Origin: Bacteroidota bacterium
Lineage (GTDB): Bacteria > Bacteroidota > Bacteroidia > Chitinophagales > Chitinophagaceae
DNA length: 64,000 bases
Assembly (NCBI GenBank): GCA_028875875.1
Contig: JAGWUV010000021.1
Span: 1 to 64,000, forward strand
Direction: 5' to 3'
The position numbers and the translations under genes were made by a program. A model generated the notes under the pieces. That model saw nothing but the letters and a program-made list of their open reading frames with translations. It was not told where the DNA came from and did no database searches. This document shows, one piece after another, positions 27,006 through 35,802 of the stretch (positions are counted from its first letter, which is position 1; each line of letters begins with the position of its first letter).

Positions 27006-28025
27006 TCAGGCTGTTTTTTGAATATGTTGTTTTTTCTTATTGTACCAGGGGAGTAGTCCCATGCAAATAAAGCCCACCAATACAATAATAATGAATTGGG
27101 CAAACCATTGCAGCGTTCCGTTAGCATAGCCCAATTCAAAAGGGATATTATTTTTTTCTAAAACCTTTGCCATAAAATAGGCGTAGGCGCCGATGCCCCC
27201 GGGAGTAATAATCATCCCAATGCTGGCAAATGCCAATGCAGAAAGGGCTTCCTTCAATCCTAATAAATTGGTGCCTTGTGTGGCATACAATCCTACCCAA
27301 GTACCACCAATATATAGTGCCCATATCAGAATTGAATAAATAATAAAGGCGCTTTTGTTTTGCAGGTTCCTGATACTGCTTAATCCTTCCCAAATTCCTT
27401 TTAAAATTCGTTTAAATGTTATTACAATTTTTAGATGAGAAAATTTATCAAACCATACTTTCACTATAACGATTAAAAGGATAAGAATGGACAATGCAAT
27501 TATGATTTTATGTGTAGAAAACTGTCCGGTTTTTGTTTTGAACAACTCACTGAAAAGCTGGCGGGCATATTCTCCAACCACATCATACTGTAAAATGAAA
27601 GCCAATAAAAATACAATGCCAAGTGAAATAACATCCACCGCTCGTTCGGCAACAATAGTACCCACCAGTTTCTCTGCCGGAACTTTTTCATACCTGGCCA
27701 GTAAAGTACATTTTAAAACTTCGCCTAATCTTGGAACAGCAAGGTTGGCAAGATAGCCGATCATAACGGCAAAGAAGGTATTAAGAAAGGAAGGATGATA
27801 GCCCATGGGTTGCATCAGTATCCGCCATCTCAAACTTCTTATTACATGGCTGGAAGATAGAATGAAGAAAACTGGTGCGATCAACCAGTACCTTGCGTGG
27901 GTTAATGATTCAGTAAATTCATTCCACTTGTTATCAGGAATCTGGTGCAGGCTCCACCAAACCAAGAAAACCCCAAGCCCTAAAAAGAACAAATATTTTA
28001 AAAAAGAGGCAAGTTTTCTTTTCAT
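27006..28025 (-). CDS. flippase-like lysylphosphatidylglycerol synthase TM-region protein
   Basis: Integral membrane protein of 339 aa with about eight transmembrane helices, of the UPF0104/LPG-synthase transmembrane family (AglD-like). Family motifs are SHVIRSLRWR, NLAVPRLGEVLKCTLL and GMIITPGGIGAYAYF. Members are thought to be lipid flippases or accessory proteins in envelope lipid synthesis. There is no C-terminal aminoacyl-transfer domain, so it is not a full MprF. Cotranscription with panC, panD and rfaE2 is likely from the 47-base and 12-base gaps. Substrate unknown. Confidence 0.85.
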   Translation of the reverse strand: MKRKLASFLKYLFFLGLGVFLVWWSLHQIPDNKWNEFTESLTHARYWLIAPVFFILSSSHVIRSLRWRILMQPMGYHPSFLNTFFAVMIGYLANLAVPRLGEVLKCTLLARYEKVPAEKLVGTIVAERAVDVISLGIVFLLAFILQYDVVGEYARQLFSELFKTKTGQFSTHKIIIALSILILLIVIVKVWFDKFSHLKIVITFKRILKGIWEGLSSIRNLQNKSAFIIYSILIWALYIGGTWVGLYATQGTNLLGLKEALSALAFASIGMIITPGGIGAYAYFMAKVLEKNNIPFELGYANGTLQWFAQFIIIVLVGFICMGLLPWYNKKKQHIQKTA

Positions 28026-28072
28026 GCAGGATGGAATTGTTACAGAGAGGAAAGTTACGAAAGCAAAAGCAT

Positions 28073-28417
28073 TTATAACTTATTACCTTCTTTAGGAAAT
28101 ACAACCCATGGTTTAAACTCTTTTGCTTTCTCAAAATCCATGAGTGCATAAGACATGATGATGATAATATCGCCAACAGCTGCCTTCCTTGCTGCAGGGC
28201 CGTTTAAGCAAGCTACACCTGTACCCCGGGGCCCTTTGATCAGGTACGTTTCAAGTCGCTCTCCATTATTCACATTTACCACTTGTATCTTTTCATGTTC
28301 TACCATATTAGCGGCATCCATGATGTCTTCATCTAATGTTAAGCTGCCAACATAATTAAGATTAGCTTCTGTAACAACAGCTCTGTGGACTTTAGATTTC
28401 AGTATTTGTATTTGCAT
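28073..28417 (-). CDS. panD: aspartate 1-decarboxylase
   Basis: Pyruvoyl enzyme giving beta-alanine for pantothenate. The 114-aa proenzyme has the self-cleavage site Gly24-Ser25 in [10 protein letters not shown], Lys9 near the active site, Tyr22, and the downstream [11 protein letters not shown] and [11 protein letters not shown] segments. Length and motifs are standard. It sits 50 bases after panC, so both pantothenate precursors are coordinated. Confidence 0.97.
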   Translation of the reverse strand: MQIQILKSKVHRAVVTEANLNYVGSLTLDEDIMDAANMVEHEKIQVVNVNNGERLETYLIKGPRGTGVACLNGPAARKAAVGDIIIIMSYALMDFEKAKEFKPWVVFPKEGNKL

Positions 28418-28467
28418 AGCGGCGCAAAAGTAGAATTTCAGGCATAATTAACAAGTTAAACCTGTAG

Positions 28468-29316
28468 TTAGTTAATCATGAGATTGTCAATTAATCGTAC
28501 ACCTTCAATAAAAGCAGCTACCAATACAACCAATTTTTTACCCGGTTGGTAAGTATGTATCGGTGCTAAGGTATGGGCATTGCAAATGGCAATATAATCT
28601 ACCGAATCAAAGCCCGCTTTCAGCAACTGATCAATTGATTTTTTTTGCAGCGCCTCTACATCTTCTTGTGTAATGTGTTCCTTGATATACTGCATTGAGT
28701 TGAAAATGGCTACGGCCTTTTGTTTCCCTTCATCACTCAATCGCATATTTCTGCTGCTCATGGCAAGGCCGGAGTTTTCCCGGTGAGTTGGCCCTAAAAT
28801 AAGTTCTACGGGTAGTGCTTCGAGCTCTATCATTTTACTGATCACCATACACTGCTGATAATCTTTCTGCCCAAGAAATAATACTTGTGGTTTAACAATA
28901 GAAAGCAAGCGGTGAACTACCTGGCAAACGCCCTGAAAATGGCCGGGGCGATATTTTCCTTCAAGCAGTGTTTCCAGGAATCCCAGGTCGTAAGGCTGTT
29001 TTAGTGCAGTTCCCTGCGGATACATTTCGTGTACAGAAGGAAGAAAAAGAACATCACAACCCGCCTCTTCCAATAGCAAAATATCATGCTCAATGGTAAC
29101 AGGATATTTTTGAAAATCGGTTTGATCGTTGAATTGGGTTGGGTTTACAAAAATGCTACAAACAGTAATATCTGCCTGCTTTTTACTTTGTTCAATTAAA
29201 GAAAGATGTCCATTGTGCAATGCACCCATTGTGGGTACAAATCCTATCTTTTTATTTTCCAGTATCAGCTTGCTGAGTACTTTCCCGATGCTCTGAACTG
29301 TTTTGAAAATGATCAT
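28468..29316 (-). CDS. panC: pantothenate synthetase
   Basis: ATP-dependent condensation of pantoate and beta-alanine. The 282-aa protein has PTMGALHNGHLSLI (HIGH-like), FVNPTQFN, GKYRPGHFQGV, FLGQKDYQQ and the KMSKS-like MSSRNMRLS. First gene of the panC-panD-flippase-rfaE2 operon. It is divergent from the GT5-like gene at 29420, an arrangement seen repeatedly in Bacteroidota. Confidence 0.97.
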   Translation of the reverse strand: MIIFKTVQSIGKVLSKLILENKKIGFVPTMGALHNGHLSLIEQSKKQADITVCSIFVNPTQFNDQTDFQKYPVTIEHDILLLEEAGCDVLFLPSVHEMYPQGTALKQPYDLGFLETLLEGKYRPGHFQGVCQVVHRLLSIVKPQVLFLGQKDYQQCMVISKMIELEALPVELILGPTHRENSGLAMSSRNMRLSDEGKQKAVAIFNSMQYIKEHITQEDVEALQKKSIDQLLKAGFDSVDYIAICNAHTLAPIHTYQPGKKLVVLVAAFIEGVRLIDNLMIN

Positions 29317-29353
29317 AATTTCTTTGCTGAATGGTCTAAAAACTTGGGTGATG

Positions 29354-29383
29354 TTGCGATTCGGGGTATTTTATTTACCTTTG
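29354..29383 (+). promoter_or_regulatory. Bacteroidota-type promoter for GT5-like gene
   Basis: TTG (29354-29356), 19 bases, TACCTTTG (29376-29383). Both elements and the spacing match the Bacteroidota TTG/TAnnTTTG consensus. The predicted transcription start is near 29390, 30 bases before ATG 29420. It is the best-matching promoter seen in the window. Confidence 0.6.
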
Positions 29384-29419
29384 CCCCCTCATTTTCATGC
29401 CCTTAAATTGGCTTAACTG

Positions 29420-30232
29420 ATGTCAAAGAAAAGAATTTTATTCATTGCTACAGAAATGTCACCCTACCTGGAGCTGACAGAATTCGCCGAAATCGTAAAT
29501 AAACTGGCAATAAAAAGTAATGATAGTGGCCTGGAAGTTCGCTGTATAATGCCTCGTTTTGGAGTGATCAATGAACGCCGCCACCGTTTACACGAAGTAG
29601 TGCGTTTGTCGGGCATTAATGTGAGCGTAGATAATGATGATTATCCTTTGCAAATTAAAGTGGCATCGTTACCCAATGCAAGGTTACAAGTATATTTCCT
29701 GGAAAATGAAGACTTCTTCAAACGCAAACAAATCTTTCATGATGAGGAAGAGAAATGGTTTGATGATAATGGGCTAAGAACAATTTTCTTTTGTAAAGGA
29801 GCATTGGAAACCGTGAAAAAATTTGGGTGGCCTCCTGATATCATTCATTGCAGCGGATGGATGACCGGCTTAATTCCCGCATATATTAAAACCGCATATA
29901 AAAAAGAACCGGTTTTCAGTAATAGTAAAGTGATCTTTACAATTGGCCAGAATACATTTAAAGAAAAGCTGGGAACTGACTTTGTTAAGAAGGCCATCAT
30001 TAATGCCAATATCAAAGAAAAGGACCTGGAGGCTTTTAAAGACAGTAACAATTCTGCCCTGTTTAAAGGAGGTGCAGCTTATGCTGATGCCATTACATTC
30101 GGTGCTGAGAAAGTAGATAAAAAGTTGGTAGAAGAATTCTCTAAAGTAAAAGGTAAAAAAGTAGTGCCTTTTAAAGGTTGGGAAACAGACCTAACCGAAT
30201 ACATTGAACTGTATCAATCTCTATCTTCATAA
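29420..30232 (+). CDS. glycogen/starch synthase N-terminal-domain protein (half GT5)
   Basis: Protein of 270 aa that matches only the N-terminal Rossmann half of GT5 glycogen synthases: ILFIATEMSPYLELTEFAEIV (compare the family's KxGGL region, here lost), PDIIHCSGWMTGLIPAYIK and KVIFTIGQNTFKE. The C-terminal GT-B half, which binds the nucleotide sugar, is absent. The family's lysine-glycine donor motif near the N-terminus is replaced by LELTEF. It is therefore unlikely to be an active glycogen synthase. Position divergent from panC suggests a conserved but different role. Function unknown. Confidence 0.75.
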   Translation: MSKKRILFIATEMSPYLELTEFAEIVNKLAIKSNDSGLEVRCIMPRFGVINERRHRLHEVVRLSGINVSVDNDDYPLQIKVASLPNARLQVYFLENEDFFKRKQIFHDEEEKWFDDNGLRTIFFCKGALETVKKFGWPPDIIHCSGWMTGLIPAYIKTAYKKEPVFSNSKVIFTIGQNTFKEKLGTDFVKKAIINANIKEKDLEAFKDSNNSALFKGGAAYADAITFGAEKVDKKLVEEFSKVKGKKVVPFKGWETDLTEYIELYQSLSS

Positions 30233-30280
30233 CAAAATAGTAATATTTTTAAGCGGTGTGTATCATTACATACATACAAT

Positions 30281-30288
30281 TATATTTG
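30281..30288 (+). promoter_or_regulatory. putative -7 element of metK
   Basis: TATATTTG followed by C, matching TAnnTTTG, 29 bases before the ATG. No good -33 TTG is seen at the expected distance. No SAM riboswitch structure is recognised in the 85-base leader. Confidence 0.35.
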
Positions 30289-30317
30289 CTACCATTAAAT
30301 TCTAAAGTATAAATTTT

Positions 30318-31571
30318 ATGCCTTATTTGTTTACTTCCGAAAGTGTATCTGAAGGTCATCCCGATAAAGTGGCCGACCAGATATCCGATGCGCTGATCGA
30401 TCATTTTCTTGCTTTTGATGCTCAATCTAAAGTGGCCTGTGAAACATTGGTAACAACCGGACAAGTAGTATTAGCTGGTGAAGTGAAGTCTAAAGCCTAT
30501 TTAGATGTACAGGATATTGCCCGTGATGTGATCAAAAGAATCGGTTATACCAAGAGCGAATATATGTTCGAAGCGAATAGCTGTGGTATCCTATCTGCTA
30601 TCCACGAACAATCTTCCGATATCAACCAGGGGGTAGACAAAAAGAAAAAGGAAGAGCAAGGTGCCGGCGACCAAGGTATGATGTTCGGTTATGCCACCAA
30701 CGAAACTGAAGACTATATGCCTTTGGCTTTGGATCTGGCTCATAAGATTTTGATCGAACTGGCTGCTTTGAGAAGAGAAAATAAACAAATTAAATATTTA
30801 CGTCCTGATGCTAAAAGCCAGGTTACGTTAGAATATGATGATAACAATAAGCCTATAAGAATTGATGCGATCGTTGTTTCTACACAACATGATGATTTTG
30901 ATACAGAGGAGAAGATGCAGGCTAAGATCAGGAAAGATATCATCGAGATATTGATCCCACGTGTAAAAGCTAAGTATAAAAAGTATGCGAAGTTGTTCAA
31001 TAACAATATCAAATACCATATCAACCCAACCGGTAAGTTTGTGATTGGTGGCCCGCATGGCGATACCGGCTTAACAGGTCGTAAAATTATTGTGGATACA
31101 TATGGCGGTAAAGGTGCTCATGGTGGTGGTGCATTCAGCGGTAAAGATCCTTCTAAAGTAGATCGTTCTGCTGCATACGCAACACGCCATATTGCTAAAA
31201 ACCTTGTAGCTGCCGGTGTTGCAGATGAGGTACTGGTACAGGTTTCTTATGCAATAGGTGTTGCCCAGCCTACTTCTATCAATGTAAAAACTTTTGGCAC
31301 TGCTAAAGTTGCTTTGAGCGATGGTGAGATCGGAAAGGTTGTAGAAGGTATTTTTGATATGCGCCCTTACTTTATCGAGCAGCGTTTAAAACTGCGTAAC
31401 CCTATTTACAGCGAAACGGCAGCTTACGGGCACATGGGGCGTAAACCTGAGACCGTAACCAAGGAGTTTAAATCACCCGATGGAAAAGTAAAGAAGGTAA
31501 AAGTGGAACTCTTTACCTGGGAAAAATTAGATTATATAGCGAAAGTGAAAAAAGCTTTCGGCATCAAATAA
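30318..31571 (+). CDS. metK: S-adenosylmethionine synthetase
   Basis: Makes SAM from methionine and ATP. The 417-aa protein has [19 protein letters not shown] at the N-terminus, [15 protein letters not shown] (ATP-binding hexapeptide), [14 protein letters not shown] and [19 protein letters not shown] (P-loop-like). It is longer than the usual 380-395 aa because of a lysine-rich insert around residues 105-115 and a 35-residue C-terminal extension, both common in Bacteroidota. A strong terminator follows. Confidence 0.98.
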   Translation: MPYLFTSESVSEGHPDKVADQISDALIDHFLAFDAQSKVACETLVTTGQVVLAGEVKSKAYLDVQDIARDVIKRIGYTKSEYMFEANSCGILSAIHEQSSDINQGVDKKKKEEQGAGDQGMMFGYATNETEDYMPLALDLAHKILIELAALRRENKQIKYLRPDAKSQVTLEYDDNNKPIRIDAIVVSTQHDDFDTEEKMQAKIRKDIIEILIPRVKAKYKKYAKLFNNNIKYHINPTGKFVIGGPHGDTGLTGRKIIVDTYGGKGAHGGGAFSGKDPSKVDRSAAYATRHIAKNLVAAGVADEVLVQVSYAIGVAQPTSINVKTFGTAKVALSDGEIGKVVEGIFDMRPYFIEQRLKLRNPIYSETAAYGHMGRKPETVTKEFKSPDGKVKKVKVELFTWEKLDYIAKVKKAFGIK

Positions 31572-31576
31572 AAACT

Positions 31577-31602
31577 AAAACCCCGCAACTGCGGGGTTTT
31601 TT
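31577..31602 (+). terminator. terminator after metK
   Basis: AAAACCCCGC, loop AACT, GCGGGGTTTT, TT. Classic rho-independent form. Confidence 0.92.
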
Positions 31603-31629
31603 GATACATCATTATCTTAAGCAAATTAA

Positions 31630-32199
31630 ATGCAACACGATCAAGCCAATCCCTGGAAAATTATAGATGCCGCGGAAGTGTACGATAACAAATGGATATC
31701 GTTAACCCATTACAACGTACTCAATCCTTCAGGCGGCAAAGGCATTTATGGCAAAGTACATTTTAAAAATTATGCAATCGGGGTGATCGCCGTGGATGAA
31801 GAACAGAACACTTACCTCGTTGGCCAGTTTCGTTTTACCATCAATCAGTATAGCTGGGAAATCCCGGAAGGAGGTTGCCCTTTTGACGAAGATCCGCTTG
31901 AAGCTGCAAAGCGGGAACTGTTGGAAGAAACAGGATTGAAAGCGGCGCAATGGACCTTACTCGGTTCTTCTTATCTCTCGAATTCCGTTACTGATGAAAA
32001 AGCTATATATTATCTTGCTACACAACTATCGCAACATGCGGCCGAACCCGAAGAAACGGAACAGTTAATCGTGAATAAAATGCCCTTGCAAAAAGTGTTT
32101 ACCATGATCGAAACGGGTGAAATAACCGATGCACTGGCTATTCTTGCTTTACAAAACCTGCAAATAAAACTGCTGCAAAACAAAATTCAGTTATCATAA
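31630..32199 (+). CDS. NUDIX hydrolase (ADP-ribose pyrophosphatase-like)
   Basis: Hydrolyses a nucleoside diphosphate linked to another moiety. The 189-aa protein has a complete NUDIX box GG-x5-E-x7-RELLEETG at about residues 81-103 (GGCPFDEDPLEAAKREL then LEETGL). The flanking EIPEGG and YLSNSVTDEKAIYYLA resemble ADP-sugar pyrophosphatases. The substrate cannot be fixed by reading. It is separated from metK by a terminator and so probably has its own promoter. Confidence 0.9.
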   Translation: MQHDQANPWKIIDAAEVYDNKWISLTHYNVLNPSGGKGIYGKVHFKNYAIGVIAVDEEQNTYLVGQFRFTINQYSWEIPEGGCPFDEDPLEAAKRELLEETGLKAAQWTLLGSSYLSNSVTDEKAIYYLATQLSQHAAEPEETEQLIVNKMPLQKVFTMIETGEITDALAILALQNLQIKLLQNKIQLS

Positions 32200-32248
32200 A
32201 ATAGAAGAAGAAAATGGCGGGGTGACCAACTTTTTATCACTCTTCAAC

Positions 32249-32272
32249 GCCTGTTGCGTCGCACACTTGTAC
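32249..32272 (+). repeat. dispersed TTGCGTCGCACACTTGTAC repeat, longest copy
   Basis: Core GTTGCGTCGCACACTTGTAC preceded by GCCT, in the 93-base gap between the NUDIX gene and rlmB. It shares 20 bases exactly (reverse complement) with 8550-8569 and 13 bases with 5587-5599. Confidence 0.7.
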
Positions 32273-32292
32273 ATTTGTAACAATACTCAGCT

Positions 32293-33093
32293 ATGAACAA
32301 TTTCAGGAAACATACGCCCTACAATACAGCTCACAAAACCCCTGGCAAGAATATGATTATTGGCCGCCAGCCATTGATCGAAGCCTTTGATGCCGGTAAG
32401 CCTATTGACAAAATCCTTTTGCAGAAGAATGCTGTTGGCGAAAATGTAAATGAGATTCGCTTGTTGGCTAAGCAACATAATGTTCCGGTACAGTTTGTTC
32501 CTATTGAAAAACTTAATTCCATCACAAGAGCCAATCACCAGGGGGTTATTGCTTTTGCAGCTTTGGTACAATATCTTAACTTACAGGAAATAATTGATTT
32601 TGTAGTTTCGAAAGGAGAGATGCCGTTGTTCATTATTCTCGATGGCGTAACAGATGTGCGAAACATTGGTGCTATCGCCAGAACAGCCGTGTGCTGTGGT
32701 GCCCAGGCGATCATCATACCCGATAAAGGTGTGGGTGCATTGAATGAAGAAGCGATGAAAAGCAGTGCTGGGGCTTTGGAGAAAGTGCATATATGTAGGG
32801 TAAACAGTTTAATGAAAGCGGTTGATGAATTGCATTTGAACGGTATTAAAGTAGTGGCCAGTGAAATGACCGCTACGCATAAGTTATACGATCTTACTTT
32901 TACAGAGCCTTGTGCCGTGGTAATGGGAAGTGAAGACAAAGGTGTGTTTCCTGCATTGATGAAGATCTGTGACGATAGTTTCCGGATACCGATGGCTGGA
33001 AAATTTGAATCACTGAATGTGTCTGTTGCAACCGGGATGATCTTATACGAAGCCATGAAGCAAAGAATGGGAATGGGCAATGGTGAGATGTAA
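32293..33093 (+). CDS. rlmB: 23S rRNA (guanosine-2'-O)-methyltransferase, RlmB-like
   Basis: SpoU/TrmH-type knotted methyltransferase of 266 aa that methylates the ribose of a 23S rRNA guanosine. It has an N-terminal substrate-binding domain (IIGRQPLIEAFDAG, NHQGVIAF). The SPOUT domain carries motif 1 DGVTDVRNIGAIARTA, motif 2 VMGSEDKGV and motif 3 IPMAGKFESLNVSVATGMI, with the knot residues intact. The first 20 residues before MIIGRQPL are polar and may be dispensable. Confidence 0.93.
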   Translation: MNNFRKHTPYNTAHKTPGKNMIIGRQPLIEAFDAGKPIDKILLQKNAVGENVNEIRLLAKQHNVPVQFVPIEKLNSITRANHQGVIAFAALVQYLNLQEIIDFVVSKGEMPLFIILDGVTDVRNIGAIARTAVCCGAQAIIIPDKGVGALNEEAMKSSAGALEKVHICRVNSLMKAVDELHLNGIKVVASEMTATHKLYDLTFTEPCAVVMGSEDKGVFPALMKICDDSFRIPMAGKFESLNVSVATGMILYEAMKQRMGMGNGEM

Positions 33094-33156
33094 ATAGTGT
33101 TAACTTTTGTTTGGGGGTGACGGTGACAATAGTAAGTGGAAAATAGTAATAGGTTA

Positions 33157-34020
33157 ATGTTGAATACTGCTGCCATACAACTCATAGAATGTCCCCGCGA
33201 TGCCATGCAGGGCTGGAAGCATTTTATTCCCACAGATCAAAAAATACGTTACATCAATGCGCTATTAAACGTAGGCTTTGATACCATAGATTTCGGCAGT
33301 TTTGTATCACCCAAAGCCATTCCGCAAATGGCGGATACCCAGGTGGTTCTAAAAGGCTTACAGCTTAATACCCAAAGCACTAAGCTCCTGGCGATTGTAG
33401 CCAATACCCGTGGTGCAGAAGAAGCCGTTGTGTTTGATGAGATTAGTTACCTCGGATTCCCTTTTTCTATTTCTCCCACCTTTCAGTTACGCAATACCAA
33501 CAGTACCCTTGGCGAAAGTTTACAACGTGTGGAAGAGATACAGGAGCTATGCATTAAAAATAATAAGCAGCTTGTTGTGTATCTCAGTATGGGTTTTGGC
33601 AATCCTTATGGTGATGCCTACAATGAAGAGGTATTGCTGCAATGGGCTGCAGAAATGGTGAAGCGGAAGATCAAAATTATTTCGCTGGCAGATACAGTTG
33701 GCGTAGCCACGCCGGAACAAATTAGCTTTGCCCTTGCCACTTTAATTCCTCAGCATCCGGATACGGTGATTGGTGTACACCTGCATTCGTCTCCCCTCAA
33801 CTGGAAAGAAAAATTACAAGCAGCCATAGATGCCGGCTGTCAGCGTTTTGATGGCGCTTTAAAAGGCATCGGTGGTTGCCCAATGGCGCAAGACGAGTTG
33901 ATAGGTAATATGGACACAGCCTTGATGATCGAATACTTTTTGCAGCAGCAGTTACTCCCTTCGCTTAATAAAGAAGCCCTGGCCGAAAGCCTGCTCATCG
34001 CTTCCGAAATATTTATTTGA
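33157..34020 (+). CDS. mvaB: hydroxymethylglutaryl-CoA lyase
   Basis: Cleaves HMG-CoA to acetoacetate and acetyl-CoA in leucine breakdown or ketone metabolism. The 287-aa TIM barrel of the HMGL-like family has ECPRDAMQG (catalytic Arg-Asp pair), SLADTVGVATPEQ, GVHLHSSP (metal-binding His pair) and GGCPMAQDELIGN with the active-site cysteine. Start at ATG 33157. An upstream GTG (33136) would add seven residues. It lies between rlmB and GSCFA without an obvious pathway partner. Confidence 0.9.
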   Translation: MLNTAAIQLIECPRDAMQGWKHFIPTDQKIRYINALLNVGFDTIDFGSFVSPKAIPQMADTQVVLKGLQLNTQSTKLLAIVANTRGAEEAVVFDEISYLGFPFSISPTFQLRNTNSTLGESLQRVEEIQELCIKNNKQLVVYLSMGFGNPYGDAYNEEVLLQWAAEMVKRKIKIISLADTVGVATPEQISFALATLIPQHPDTVIGVHLHSSPLNWKEKLQAAIDAGCQRFDGALKGIGGCPMAQDELIGNMDTALMIEYFLQQQLLPSLNKEALAESLLIASEIFI

Positions 34021-34076
34021 TAACATGATACAGCTTCTAGTACACGAAATAGAAGAACGTGTTGTTACCTTTGCGT

Positions 34077-35075
34077 ATGAAGTTTCGTTTTGAACTGGAT
34101 GTAAAAAAGATCGCCACACCCATACAACACCAGCACCAACTAATGCTGATCGGCAGTTGCTTTACAGAGAATATCGGAGAGAAATTGCGTAAGCATAAGT
34201 TCTCCATTCTTGAAAATCCCAATGGTATTTTGTTCAACCCGGTGAGTGTGGCAGAGGCTTTGATCAATGTGATAGACAATAAGCAATACACTACCGCTGA
34301 TCTCTTCTGTTATAACGAAACATGGCATAGCTGGCAGCATCATAGCCGATTTTCAGGCATTACGCCGGAAGATGCTATTCAAAAGATAAATAGTTCCACT
34401 ACTGATGCACACCACTTCTTAAAAAAGGCTAATTTTTTATTGATCACTCTGGGTTCTGCATGGGTGTACACGTTAACGGATAAGGCTATCAATGCTACTA
34501 AGGGAACCGTTGCTGCCAACAATCACAAAGCCCCGGCGGATTGGTTTGAACGTAGGCTGATGGATAGCAGCCAGGTGGTAGCCGTTTTGGGGAAAATGTT
34601 AGACAGGCTTGGTGCTTTTAATCCTGCTATACAAGTAATCTTTACCATTAGCCCGGTGAGGCATTTGCGTGAAGGGTTAATAGATAATAACAGAAGCAAA
34701 GCTGCTTTGATAACTGCAGTACATTACGTTGTTGAGAAGCTTTCTAAACTCTATTATTTCCCTGCGTATGAACTGGTGATCGATGACCTGCGTGATTATC
34801 GTTTTTATGCAGAAGACCTTGCCCACCCGAACTATGCGGCTACACAGTATGTTTGGGAAAAGTTTACAGGTGCCTGTATGAATGAGGAAACCAATGCACT
34901 AATGAAACAAATAGCCGAGATAAACCTTGCCTACCAGCATACGCCTTTTAATCCTGCTACACAGCAACATCAAAAGTTCCTGCAGACTTACTTTGAGAAA
35001 ACCAGGCAATTACAATTGGAACATCCCTATTTATCATTCGAACAAGAGTTGAAATATTTTGCATCTGAGGGTTGA
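34077..35075 (+). CDS. GSCFA family protein
   Basis: Protein of 332 aa with the GSCFA motif that names the family (LIGSCFTENIGEKL, about residues 23-38). Later are ITLGSAWVY, FTISPVRHLREG and HPNYAATQYVWEKF, an arrangement like SGNH/GDSL esterases (Ser block, Gly/Asn blocks, terminal Asp-x-x-His-like HPN). Enzymatic role unknown, possibly an acyl hydrolase or transferase. Common in Bacteroidota. ATG 34077 gives the canonical start. A GTG 18 bases upstream is less likely. Confidence 0.88.
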   Translation: MKFRFELDVKKIATPIQHQHQLMLIGSCFTENIGEKLRKHKFSILENPNGILFNPVSVAEALINVIDNKQYTTADLFCYNETWHSWQHHSRFSGITPEDAIQKINSSTTDAHHFLKKANFLLITLGSAWVYTLTDKAINATKGTVAANNHKAPADWFERRLMDSSQVVAVLGKMLDRLGAFNPAIQVIFTISPVRHLREGLIDNNRSKAALITAVHYVVEKLSKLYYFPAYELVIDDLRDYRFYAEDLAHPNYAATQYVWEKFTGACMNEETNALMKQIAEINLAYQHTPFNPATQQHQKFLQTYFEKTRQLQLEHPYLSFEQELKYFASEG

Positions 35076-35291
35076 TTTTTCAGAAAGAATGAAGTAAATT
35101 GTTGATCCGTTTAATTACTCGCTCAGGCTATCTTTTTTGTACCGGCTTTATCTCTGTAACATGACAAAGGTCATTGGAAGACGTTGATTCGTGTTTGAAA
35201 TTTATAAGGAGAATGAAGAAACAGAAGCTACTTATACTAACCTGTTTCTGAAAGAACACTAACAATTTTCTCACCTTCAAAATGCATAGTT

Positions 35292-35645
35292 ATGTATACT
35301 GAAACAACACACCGGTCATTGATCTCCGAATGCAATGACTGGATCAAATCATTGCGCCATTACAGGGAAGATATTACTGAATTGCGTAATCGTTTGTACC
35401 AGTTTGCCGCCGGAAAAACAGAGAAAGATATTCTCATTGAGATCGATCACTTTCATAACCAGTTCCACTTACAACTGATCAACATCCACGATCTAAAGCA
35501 CGAAATCAAAGGCCATATACAGCAGGCCGAACATCATCCTACATTCGGGCACCGCATACCACATCATCAACTGGAAGTGAAGTACAGAACACTTGTTGAA
35601 GACCTGGATAAACTGGAAAAAGACTTCCTGAACTTTATAGGATAA
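35292..35645 (+). CDS. small helical protein of unknown function
   Basis: Protein of 117 aa, predominantly helical by composition, with two long amphipathic segments (about residues 10-45 and 52-75) and a final heptad-like LVEDLDKLEKDFLNFIG. Histidine content is high (at least 11). No signal peptide, cysteine or known motif is seen. Coding is supported by a clean ATG, length and codon use like its neighbours. Regions 35076-35291 and 35646-35802 around it show no gene. Function unknown. Confidence 0.6.
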   Translation: MYTETTHRSLISECNDWIKSLRHYREDITELRNRLYQFAAGKTEKDILIEIDHFHNQFHLQLINIHDLKHEIKGHIQQAEHHPTFGHRIPHHQLEVKYRTLVEDLDKLEKDFLNFIG

Positions 35646-35802
35646 TACATTACAACTGTGTTGCAGGAACAATGCAGTAGAAAGATCGTTTGCTGAATAA
35701 AGAGCAGAACGTACAAGGGAGTGACACAACCGGTGTTGCAAATTGTTATAGTGCCGGTACCATACTCTCTTACCGAATTTGCGTACCACTAAAACAATTT
35801 TT

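Noticed and set aside
29420-30232. Active glycogen synthase
   Set aside because: Only the N-terminal half is present and the donor-binding motif is altered.
32535-33233. 232-codon antisense frame over rlmB
   Set aside because: Fully overlaps a well-supported rlmB gene. A shadow of its codon pattern.
34066-34073. TACCTTTG immediately before the GSCFA start
   Set aside because: It would put transcription start inside the coding region at 34080 and no -33 element is visible. Likely coincidental.
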